A stretch of 6,853 nucleotides of DNA from assembly GCA_029857975.1 (NCBI GenBank), contig JAOUFX010000151.1, positions 1 through 6,853 of the forward strand, read 5' to 3'. This DNA comes from Deltaproteobacteria bacterium. Lineage in GTDB: Bacteria; Desulfobacterota; SM23-61. Below are positions 1 through 5,590 of the stretch, piece after piece; position 1 is the first letter of the stretch; the number at the start of each line of letters is the position of its first letter. A program made the translations under genes and the position numbers. A model generated the notes under the pieces. It was not told the DNA's origin, ran no database searches, and saw only the letters and a program-made list of their open reading frames with translations.

Positions 1-188
1 CAAAAGGCCTTCTCCCCGGCGCCGGTGAAAATGACCACCCCCACGGTTTCGTCCGCTTCGGCCCTCCCAAAAGAGTCAATAAGTTCTTCCATGGTTTTTA
101 TCCGGAAAGCATTGTACACCTTGGGCCGATTGATGATGATCTTGGCGATTCCCTCTTTGGCCTCGTAGAGGATGTCTTCGTAGTTCAT
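1..188 (-). CDS. Crotonase-superfamily enzyme, BadI/MenB-like, N-terminal part (cut by left edge)
   Basis: The visible 62 residues are the N-terminus of an enoyl-CoA hydratase/isomerase-superfamily protein. The frame opens with MNYEDILYE, then the beta strand GIAKIIINRP (residues 13-22), NAFR (26-29), and VGVVIFTGAGEKAF (49-62), which normally leads directly into the CxGGD oxyanion-hole segment lying outside the window. The RPxxxNAFR signature is shared by 2-ketocyclohexanecarboxyl-CoA hydrolase (BadI, alicyclic ring cleavage in anaerobic benzoate/cyclohexanecarboxylate degradation) and 1,4-dihydroxy-2-naphthoyl-CoA synthase (MenB). The short N-terminus without the ~25-residue MenB extension and the acyl-CoA neighbours favour a BadI-like role, but the missing two thirds leave this open. 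The ATG at 188 is supported by GGAGGGAG at 198-191 (minus strand), about 5 nt upstream. It is transcribed away from the plus-strand operon. Superfamily call is firm; the specific reaction is inference. Confidence 0.85.
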   Translation of the reverse strand, partial: MNYEDILYEAKEGIAKIIINRPKVYNAFRIKTMEELIDSFGRAEADETVGVVIFTGAGEKAF

Positions 189-250
189 CACTCCCTCCTA
201 AAATTTGTAGTTTCCCAACCTGTTTTCCTTTTCGGAAGGCAGATTATCAC

Positions 251-265
251 AAGGCTGAGAGCCTT
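251..265. repeat. Perfect 6-bp inverted repeat, possible operator or small hairpin
   Basis: AAGGCT and AGCCTT flank the 3-nt spacer GAG. It lies 63 bp upstream of the crotonase start codon, inside the probable 5' untranslated or promoter zone of that gene. On the plus strand it is followed by a T-rich run (about 263-280), but no plus-strand gene lies upstream for it to terminate. An operator or leader hairpin is therefore as likely as a terminator. Short enough to be chance. Confidence 0.3.
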
Positions 266-312
266 TCAACCTTTTTCACCCGTTCCATTTTCCCTGTCTT
301 GCCCCCATTTTC

Positions 313-336
313 AAATTTCGCTTCCATCTGAAATTT
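313..336. repeat. Inverted repeat AAATTTC-N10-GAAATTT, candidate operator
   Basis: Two perfect 7-bp arms are separated by 10 nt, giving a 24-bp dyad in the spacer between the divergent genes. The size and symmetry fit a dimeric helix-turn-helix regulator such as TetR. A decayed TetR-like fragment sits further right in the same spacer, but no intact regulator is visible, so any binding protein would be encoded elsewhere. AT-rich arms raise the chance of coincidence. Confidence 0.3.
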
Positions 337-725
337 AGGCAGTGGCCTTCTAATATATTGATAATTGTCTTAAAATCATGGTTCCTTTTCCGGTGTTAAG
401 AGATGATCTGTCATCTGAGCCGCAATGGTAGCCACTTTTCGCAATTCCTTTTTAACTGCTTCTTTGTTCCTTGCACGTTAATTATTCATCTTCTTAGGGC
501 TGGTCTTTTGTAATCGGGAAAGGCCGTCAATATTGCGTTTCAATTGCATTGAAAAGGAAATATCAATAAATTAAAGGGCCACTACCAAAATTTAATGTTT
601 TGAATTTAATTCATACCTGTAAGGGTAGCCTGTCCGGGGGAGTAAATTTTCATAACTTACTAATATATTTTGTATTATTTTCATAGTAAAGGCACCAAAA
701 AAATTTTTGAGGCGCAAGATTTCGC

Positions 726-753
726 TTGACAAAAGTTTTCTTTTGAGTATCAT
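726..753 (+). promoter_or_regulatory. Sigma70-like promoter reading toward the acyl-CoA dehydrogenase operon
   Basis: A perfect -35 box TTGACA (726-731) is followed after 16 bp by TATCAT (748-753), five of six matches to the -10 consensus. Transcription would begin near 760. It would leave a leader of roughly 420 nt before the GTG at 1181, containing the hairpin element at 811-881. It is the best sigma70 match I saw in the spacer, though a closer promoter cannot be excluded. Confidence 0.5.
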
Positions 754-810
754 TCATGCCAACAGAAGTTGGGGCTTTTTCTCTCTGCGGCTTTCCTGTG
801 GGATCCACCC

Positions 811-881
811 ACCTTTCACCCGGGAGAGTGAGAGGGAAGCAAAGAAAAGTTTTTTCTCCCTGTTCCTCCAAGGTGAAGAGG
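811..881. repeat. Imperfect long inverted repeat (REP-like hairpin) in the operon leader
   Basis: The left arm (about 811-848: ACCTTTCACCCGGGAG..., ending AAAGAAAA) pairs imperfectly with the right arm (about 850-881: TTTTTTCTCCC..., ending AAGGTGAAGAGG). The two best stem segments are GGGA..AAAGAAAA (834-848) with TTTTTTCTCCC (850-860) near the loop, and CCTTTCACCcgGGAG (812-825) with the CTCC...GGTGAAGAGG region (866-881) at the base. Bulges and mismatches are frequent. The CCCGGGAGAG composition resembles dispersed intergenic palindromes common in anaerobic proteobacteria; copy number in this genome is unknown. It would fold in the leader RNA if the promoter at 726-753 is used. Confidence 0.4.
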
Positions 882-989
882 GGCCCTCTGGGGGAGAACA
901 AAAAGCACCTGATCCTGCAAGTAGCCACCGAGGTCTTTTCCGAAAAAGGTTTCAAATGGTACTTTGCCGTCCAAAATGCCGGCTTTTGA
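873..989 (+). pseudogene. Probable decayed N-terminus of a TetR-family regulator
   Basis: The frame from a GTG at 873 gives 38 residues ending at TGA 987-989. Residues encoded at 909-953 read LILQVATEVFSEKGF, a close match to helix 1 of TetR-family DNA-binding domains (ILxAAxxLFxEKGF). The next residues, KWYFAVQNAGF, can be aligned with the TTVRDIAxxAGV helix-turn-helix stretch only if about three residues are missing, and the frame then stops instead of giving the usual SKGTLYxHF segment. I could not recover a convincing TetR continuation in the other frames up to 1180. The gene is therefore a remnant if the reading is right. The match is short (about 15 strong residues), so chance is possible. 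Confidence 0.4.
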
Positions 990-1163
990 AAAATCTATTT
1001 TGGACAAGAGTGTCACGCTGTTAACCCTGTACAACAAAGCGGGTGAAGTGGATCGGTCGGTCTATGGTGATGGGAAGTACAAATTGGCTGCTTTTCCCTC
1101 TTTGTATCGGGTGGAACAGGGTGCTTTCCCTCTGGTAAGCTTGGGGGAGCGAATCTGGAGCAT

Positions 1164-1171
1164 AAGGGGGG
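1164..1171 (+). promoter_or_regulatory. Ribosome binding site for acyl-CoA dehydrogenase 1 (supports GTG start)
   Basis: AAGGGGGG lies 9 nt upstream of the GTG at 1181. It supports this non-ATG start, since no in-frame ATG gives a complete acyl-CoA dehydrogenase N-terminus. Confidence 0.55.
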
Positions 1172-1180
1172 CATTACCTC

Positions 1181-2332
1181 GTGATCGACTTTGAATTGAA
1201 TGATGAGCAAAAGGCATGGCAGAAGAAAAGCAGGGACTTTGCGGAAAGGGAAATCAAACCCCTTTCCCTAAAATTGGACCGAGACCCCTCCCATGATTTT
1301 AACTGGGACATCGTTCGGAGGCTGGCCAAGGAGGATTTGCTCTTCCTGAGCATTCCCAAGGAATATGGGGGGAGCGGCCTGGATCCCGTCACCATCGCGC
1401 TCATCATAGAAGAGCTGGCCGTGGGCGACGCCGGGGTGGCCTTCACCACAACCACGAATTTATTCCAACCCATCCAGACGGACGGCAATGAAGAGCAAAA
1501 AGGAAGATACCTTCCCCTCATTTGTGACCGAGGAAACCCGGGCCTACTTTCCTTTGTGATCACCGAACCCGGCGCGGGGTCGGATGCTGCGGCGATAACT
1601 ACTTCCGCTCAGTTAAGGGGCGATGAATACTTGATCCGGGGAACCAAATGCTTCATCACCAACGGAGGCCTCGCCCGAGTGTATACGATTTTTGCCAACG
1701 CGGATCGGACCAAGGGCGCCAAGGGCATTTCGGCTTTCATCGTTCCGGGTGATTCCCCCGGCCTATCCCGGGGTAAGGTCGAAGACAAGATGGGTCTTCG
1801 ATCCTCCTGCACCGCTGAGGTAATCTTGGATGACGTCCGAATCCCCAAGGAGAATTTGCTCGGAGAAATTGGATCCGGGTTCCGAATTGCCATGCGATAT
1901 CTGGATGTGGCCAGGACAACCTCCTGCGCCGCGGTGGCCTTAGGCTTGGCCCGAGCGGCCCTGGAAACGGCTATGGGCTTCTTCAAAAGATCTCCCGAGA
2001 AGGCCAAAGCTACCATAGGACAGCAGATCATTTCTCATAGTTTGGCTGACATGGCTGCGGCTCTCGAGTCATCGCGGCTCCTGGTTTGGAAGGCCGCCTG
2101 GATGTTGGGGAAGAAGCTTCCGGTCTCCAAAGATTCGGCCCTGGCCAAATTTTTGGCCAGCGATATGTGCCTGAAGGTGACGGCCGACGCCCTGCAACTC
2201 CTCGGATTTCATGGATACACCCCTGAATACCCTCTGGAAAAATACCTGCGGGATGCCAAGATTCTCCAGATATACGAAGGCACCAATCAGATCCAGAGGA
2301 CCGTAGCCTCAAGGGAGTTGTTGGCCAATTGA
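1181..2332 (+). CDS. Acyl-CoA dehydrogenase 1 (catalytic-type subunit, degenerate neighbour-FAD motifs)
   Basis: A 383-residue flavoprotein of normal family length that would oxidise an acyl-CoA to a 2-enoyl-CoA, or run in reverse, passing electrons to the Etf encoded next. Visible in order: N-terminal helical domain (about 1-120); flavin/substrate loop TEPGAGSD (128-135); FITNGG (159-163 region, Phe replacing the usual Trp, Thr160 kept); middle beta domain to about 225 with MGLRSSCTAEVILDDVRIP; C-terminal helical domain ending in YEGTNQIQR (365-373), where Glu366 is at the position of the medium-chain enzyme's catalytic base. Unusual: the RxQFG motif that normally binds the neighbouring subunit's FAD is replaced by SPEKAKATIGQQ (271-282), and QxxGGxGY has become QLLGFHGY (339-346), with Phe in place of the second Gly. 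The start is GTG with AAGGGGGG 9 nt upstream; product begins MIDFELNDEQ as the family should. Substrate cannot be told from sequence. It is 50 nt from etfB and likely cotranscribed. Confidence 0.93.
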   Translation: MIDFELNDEQKAWQKKSRDFAEREIKPLSLKLDRDPSHDFNWDIVRRLAKEDLLFLSIPKEYGGSGLDPVTIALIIEELAVGDAGVAFTTTTNLFQPIQTDGNEEQKGRYLPLICDRGNPGLLSFVITEPGAGSDAAAITTSAQLRGDEYLIRGTKCFITNGGLARVYTIFANADRTKGAKGISAFIVPGDSPGLSRGKVEDKMGLRSSCTAEVILDDVRIPKENLLGEIGSGFRIAMRYLDVARTTSCAAVALGLARAALETAMGFFKRSPEKAKATIGQQIISHSLADMAAALESSRLLVWKAAWMLGKKLPVSKDSALAKFLASDMCLKVTADALQLLGFHGYTPEYPLEKYLRDAKILQIYEGTNQIQRTVASRELLAN

Positions 2333-2382
2333 ATCCGTTTCGGAAAAATTTCAACAGACTTTTGGAGGTATAAGAAGGGCCG

Positions 2383-3183
2383 ATGGGTATGCAGATCATC
2401 GTCTGCATCAAGCAGGTTCCGGACACGGCCGAGATGAAAAAAGTTCAAATCCATGCCGAGAGGGGAACCCTTGTCCGAGAGGGAATCCCAAGCATTCTTA
2501 ATCCCTTTGATGAATATGCTCTGGAGGAGGCGGTTCGGATAAAGGAAAAGCTGGGAGGAAAGGTTACGGTCCTCAGCATGGGTCCCGCCCAGGCTGAGGA
2601 TGCCTTGAGGAAGGGCCTGAGCATGGGGGCGGATGAGGCCGTCTTGCTCTGCGACAGAGCATTCGCCGGCGCCGACACTCTGGCTACCGCTTACACCTTG
2701 AGTGCCGCCATCAAAAAGATCGGCCCCTTTGACCTGGTTCTTTGCGGACAGCAAGCCATCGATGGGGATACAGGGCAGGTGGGCCCCAGCCTTGCTGAGC
2801 ACCTGCATGTGCCGCAAGTGACGTATGTGGATCGGATTGAAGTCGAGGGCCAAAATCTTAAAGTACGCCGGGAGGTGGAAGGAGGGTATGAAGAACTTCA
2901 TTGCCCGCTGCCCGCTCTCCTTACGGTAGTCAAAGGAATCAATGAACCGCGGATTCCCACCTTCAGCTGCCTCGCTGAGGCCCTGGAGAGGGAGATTCCC
3001 ATGTGGACCGCCGCTGACCTGGCAGCCAGGACAGATCGAATCGGACTGGAGGGGTCCCCCACGTGGGTGGTGCGGATCTGGACCCCTGAACCGAGGCGTA
3101 ACGGGCAAGTGATTGAATGCCCTCCCGCGGAAGCGGCCCAGAAATTGGCTTCTTTCCTCAGGCAAAAAGGGATTCTATCGTAG
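2383..3183 (+). CDS. etfB: Electron transfer flavoprotein beta subunit, bifurcating type
   Basis: A 266-residue EtfB. Landmarks: IIVCIKQVPDT (5-15), NPFDEYALEEAVRIKE (40-55), VTVLSMGP (61-68), GADEAVLLCDRAFAGADTLATA (82-103), and CGQQAIDGDTGQVGP (121-135). The last differs from the AIDDDxNQTG of classical mitochondrial/aerobic Etf, which binds AMP. It matches the AIDGDTAQVGP form of Clostridium/Acidaminococcus-type Etf, in which this subunit binds a second FAD and uses NADH. GSPTWVVRIWTPE (224-236) corresponds to their GSPTxVxxxxTP segment. It forms the Etf heterodimer with the next gene, cytoplasmic, serving the flanking dehydrogenases. Start is ambiguous: ATG at 2383 or ATG at 2389. The latter matches the usual family N-terminus (M-x-I-V-C-V-K) and lies 9 nt after AAGAAGGG (2372-2379), so the mature reading may be two residues shorter. 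Bifurcation is inferred, not shown. Confidence 0.95.
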   Translation: MGMQIIVCIKQVPDTAEMKKVQIHAERGTLVREGIPSILNPFDEYALEEAVRIKEKLGGKVTVLSMGPAQAEDALRKGLSMGADEAVLLCDRAFAGADTLATAYTLSAAIKKIGPFDLVLCGQQAIDGDTGQVGPSLAEHLHVPQVTYVDRIEVEGQNLKVRREVEGGYEELHCPLPALLTVVKGINEPRIPTFSCLAEALEREIPMWTAADLAARTDRIGLEGSPTWVVRIWTPEPRRNGQVIECPPAEAAQKLASFLRQKGILS

Positions 3184-3192
3184 GAAGGCCTG

Positions 3193-4413
3193 ATGGGAAT
3201 AGGGATAGACCAAGACAAATGTACAGGATGCGGGCGATGTCCGGCCTTCTGTCCCTTCGGTTGTTTGGAAGTGGTCGATGGAAAAGCGGTCATCAAAGAA
3301 GGCTGTCTGGTCTGCGGAGCCTGCAGAGAGGTTTGCGATTTCGAAGCCATTGTCCTGCAAAGCGAGCCGTCCCAGGGGATTCCGGACCTCGAAAAATACA
3401 GCGGGGTCTTGGTGTTTGCCGAACAGCACCAAGGTAAGCTGAGGGATTGCACTCTGGAATTGCTGGGCGCGGGAAGAAAGCTGGCCGACCAAACCCGACA
3501 GGAATTGGCCGCGGCTCTTATCGGATCTGAAGTCGATATGTTATGTCCGCCCCTGTTTGCCCATGGAGCAGACAAGGTCTACCTTGTACAAGATGAAAAA
3601 CTGAAATTCTATCATACCGACCCTTATGCGGCATCCCTGGGGGCCGTGATCGTTCAACAGAAACCCTCCATCGTTCTTTTTGGAGCTACGACCACAGGCC
3701 GTGATTTGGCGCCCAGGCTTGCGGCTCGCCTCCGGACGGGTTTGACTGCGGACTGCACGGGGCTGGAGATCGAAGAGGAAAGCGGGCATCTTCTGCAAAT
3801 TCGCCCCGCGTTTGGTGGCAATATAATGGCCTGCATTAAGTGCGCCAACGTTCGCCCTCAGATGGCGACCGTGCGGCCTAAAGTGATGAAGAAGACAGTA
3901 CCTGATTTATCCCGCCGGGGAGAGATTATTAAGGTGGAAGGGAAGGTAAATCCCAAGAGCATACGCACCAAGGTCATCCAGGTGATCGAGACCATGGACC
4001 AGATCGTTAATCTGGAAGAAGCAGAGATTGTGGTCTCCGGTGGGAGGGGATTGGGAAGGGCGGAGAGCTTCCATCTTCTGGAAGAACTCGCCCAAGCCCT
4101 GGGCGGAGCGGTGGGGGCTTCCCGGGCAGCGGTGGACGCCGGATGGAAACCGCACTCTTTTCAGGTGGGCCAGACTGGCAAAACTGTATGTCCCAAGCTC
4201 TATATCGCTTGCGGGATTTCGGGAGCCATCCAGCATTTGGTTGGGATTCAGACCTCTGATATGATCGTGGCAGTTAATAAAGATCCAGAAGCTCCGATCT
4301 TTAAGGTTGCGGACTTCGGGATCGTAGGAGATCTTTTTCAAATCATACCTGAACTGACCCGGGTGGTTCGGGAATTCAAAGGAGACAACGGTTCAGGCGG
4401 GTGCGAGAGGTGA
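3193..4413 (+). CDS. etfA: Electron transfer flavoprotein alpha subunit with N-terminal 2[4Fe-4S] ferredoxin domain
   Basis: A 406-residue EtfA, about 60-80 residues longer than plain EtfA because of a ferredoxin-like domain at residues 1-55. The cluster ligands are Cys10, 13, 16, 20 (CxxCxxCxxxCP) and Cys38, 41, 44, 48 (CxxCxxCxxxC), with an extra Cys24. Then comes Etf domain I with GATTTGRDLAPRLAARL (164-180), TGLTADCTGL (182-191), RPAFGGNIMA (204-213) and RPQMATVRP (221-229). The FAD-binding domain follows with GGRGLG (283-288), GASRAAVDAGW (308-318), QVGQTGKTV (324-332), GISGAIQHL (341-349) and INKDPxAPIF-type VNKDPEAPIF (361-370). Ferredoxin-fused EtfA is known in CarE (caffeyl-CoA reductase) and LctC (lactate dehydrogenase), both electron-bifurcating systems. 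The fused clusters probably pass electrons to or from free ferredoxin. AGGAAGG at 3182-3188 overlaps the etfB stop and places the ATG 9 nt after it, implying translational coupling. Confidence 0.96.
   Translation: MGIGIDQDKCTGCGRCPAFCPFGCLEVVDGKAVIKEGCLVCGACREVCDFEAIVLQSEPSQGIPDLEKYSGVLVFAEQHQGKLRDCTLELLGAGRKLADQTRQELAAALIGSEVDMLCPPLFAHGADKVYLVQDEKLKFYHTDPYAASLGAVIVQQKPSIVLFGATTTGRDLAPRLAARLRTGLTADCTGLEIEEESGHLLQIRPAFGGNIMACIKCANVRPQMATVRPKVMKKTVPDLSRRGEIIKVEGKVNPKSIRTKVIQVIETMDQIVNLEEAEIVVSGGRGLGRAESFHLLEELAQALGGAVGASRAAVDAGWKPHSFQVGQTGKTVCPKLYIACGISGAIQHLVGIQTSDMIVAVNKDPEAPIFKVADFGIVGDLFQIIPELTRVVREFKGDNGSGGCER
4405..4412 (+). promoter_or_regulatory. Ribosome binding site deciding the start of acyl-CoA dehydrogenase 2
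   Basis: GAGAGGTG ends just before the ATG at 4416 and overlaps the last codons and stop of etfA. It favours ATG 4416 over the in-frame GTGs at 4401 and 4410, and MEVQYQLT fits the family N-terminus better. Confidence 0.5.
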
Positions 4414-4415
4414 TC

Positions 4416-5534
4416 ATGGAAGTGCAATATCAATTGACCAAGAAACAGACGTTATTTCAGGCGATGGTAAAAGATCTTGTCCAAAAGAAGATTGCACCTC
4501 GAGCCGGTGAAGTCGACGGCACAGCCAGTTTTCCCCATGAATTGACCGAAATATTGGGGCAGAACCGACTTTTATCACTGCTGGTTCCCAAAGAGCAGGG
4601 AGGCGAAGGGGCCGGCTTCATGGATTTCTGCATAGTCATTGAGGAGATCAGTAAGGTCTGCCCAACCTCGGCTGTCATCTGCACGTTCCAAAACATGGGC
4701 TCCAGATTCATATTGAAGAACGGAAAAGAGTCCCATAAGAGTTATTTGCCCCAAATGGCAACCGGCCAAATCATTTTTGGGTTCGCCCTGAATGAGGCAG
4801 CAGCCCTTGATCTGGCTGCCGTGCCAGTGACTGCGATCAAGGAAGGTCGGACTTATGTATTGAACGGAGCCCCATGTTTCATCGCGAATGGTGACGTAGC
4901 CAATATTTTTACTATTTTCGTCCTCACCAATGGCGCGGTCAGCGGGTTGCTGGTGGAGAAGGGAACGTCCGATTTTTCTGTGGTGAAGATCGAAGGCCTG
5001 ACCGGCAGCGAAGCGAGGTATGGCTGCCAAGCCATTTTCAAAGATTGCCACGTTCCTATAGAAAGCCTTTTGGGGCAAGAAGGGGATGGCCTGAGAATTA
5101 TGGTAGACTTCGTGGGCGAGATCGGTTGCTCAGCCGCAGCCAGAGCAGTGGGGGTGGCCCAGGGAGTTCTCGACTACGCTATCCAATACGCCAAAGACAG
5201 GGTACAATTCGGGCGTTCTATCTTCCAGTTTCAGGCCATCCAGTCATTGCTGGCCGGCATGGCTACCAGGGTGGAAGCAGCCAGGCACTTACTTTACAAG
5301 GCAGCCTCGATGTACGATCAGGGGAGCAAAGATGCTTACCGGTTTGCCGCCATGGCTAAATACTTTGCCGCCGATGCGGCCCTGGCAGTTTCCGCCGACG
5401 GAGTTCAGATCGCGGGGGGATATGGCTATATGAAGGACTACCCCTTGGAGAAAATGATGAGAAATGCCAAGCTGACTCAAATTGCCGAAGGAACCAACCA
5501 ACTTCAGCAGTTGATCATAGCCAAATATCTCTGA
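4416..5534 (+). CDS. Acyl-CoA dehydrogenase 2 (degenerate flavin/substrate loop, intact neighbour-FAD motifs)
   Basis: A 372-residue acyl-CoA dehydrogenase-family protein of near-normal length. The fold is clear: N-terminal helical domain with LLVPKEQGGEGAG (55-67), middle domain, and C-terminal helical domain with RVQFGRSIFQFQAIQ (262-276), QIAGGYGY (331-338), PLEKMMRNAKLTQIAEGTNQ (343-362). Glu358 sits at the catalytic-base position, though the preceding Tyr of YEGT is Ala. The flavin/substrate loop that should read TEPGAGSD is NEAAALD (126-132, Pro and both Gly lost, apparently one residue shorter). FITN is FIAN (155-158), so the Thr that contacts flavin N5 in medium-chain dehydrogenase is Ala157. 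The protein is therefore a poor candidate for a self-sufficient dehydrogenase, yet it keeps the motifs that reach a partner's FAD. ATG 4416 is chosen (in-frame GTGs at 4401 and 4410 would overlap etfA); it starts 2 nt after the etfA stop, indicating coupled translation. Confidence 0.92.
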   Translation: MEVQYQLTKKQTLFQAMVKDLVQKKIAPRAGEVDGTASFPHELTEILGQNRLLSLLVPKEQGGEGAGFMDFCIVIEEISKVCPTSAVICTFQNMGSRFILKNGKESHKSYLPQMATGQIIFGFALNEAAALDLAAVPVTAIKEGRTYVLNGAPCFIANGDVANIFTIFVLTNGAVSGLLVEKGTSDFSVVKIEGLTGSEARYGCQAIFKDCHVPIESLLGQEGDGLRIMVDFVGEIGCSAAARAVGVAQGVLDYAIQYAKDRVQFGRSIFQFQAIQSLLAGMATRVEAARHLLYKAASMYDQGSKDAYRFAAMAKYFAADAALAVSADGVQIAGGYGYMKDYPLEKMMRNAKLTQIAEGTNQLQQLIIAKYL

Positions 5535-5577
5535 GTGAATGTAGGGCGTTCATTTAGGATTGCAGGATTATTAAAGT

Positions 5578-5584
5578 AAGGAGG
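5578..5584 (+). promoter_or_regulatory. Strong ribosome binding site deciding the dehydratase start
   Basis: A perfect AAGGAGG is 6 nt before the ATG at 5591. The in-frame ATG at 5585 is too close to it, so 5591 is the start; it also aligns with the start of known AbfD proteins. Confidence 0.65.
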
Positions 5585-5590
5585 ATGGAT

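Larger units (their letters stand above)
189..1180. other. Divergent intergenic spacer, about 990 bp, no intact gene
   Basis: No reading frame here has both a credible start and a recognisable full-length product. From about 340 to 720 the DNA is visibly AT-rich compared with the flanking genes (for example the stretches around 350-380 and 640-720). The right third (about 780-1180) is more GC-rich and contains an imperfect hairpin element and a probable decayed TetR fragment. Both flanking genes read outward, so the spacer must hold promoters for both. The only convincing one seen is at 726-753, reading right. I see no tRNA, recognisable riboswitch core or CRISPR repeat. Confidence 0.7.

Noticed and set aside
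251..280. The AAGGCT hairpin followed by a T-rich run read as a rho-independent terminator on the plus strand.
   Set aside because: The stem is only 6 bp, the T run is interrupted, and no plus-strand gene is visible upstream in the window.
350..671. CTAATATATT occurring at 350-359 and again at 660-669, considered as a direct repeat.
   Set aside because: Ten AT-only-rich bases recurring in AT-rich spacer is expected by chance and no flanking similarity extends it.
650..955. A 101-codon minus-strand open frame in the spacer.
   Set aside because: Low-complexity composition, spans the inverted repeat and the promoter, and matches no family I recognise.
964..1194. A 76-codon plus-strand open frame just before the first dehydrogenase, with a faint VSLGE-type similarity to threonine synthase-like enzymes.
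   Set aside because: No usable ribosome binding site, it overlaps the dehydrogenase start, and the resemblance is a handful of residues. Decayed DNA or chance is more likely.
1216..1232. TGGCAG-N5-AAGCA resembling a sigma54 promoter.
   Set aside because: It lies inside the dehydrogenase 1 coding region and lacks the TTGC half of the -12 element.
2287..3165. A long (292-codon) minus-strand open frame opposite etfB.
   Set aside because: It is the antisense shadow of a clearly conserved etfB gene and shows no domain of its own.
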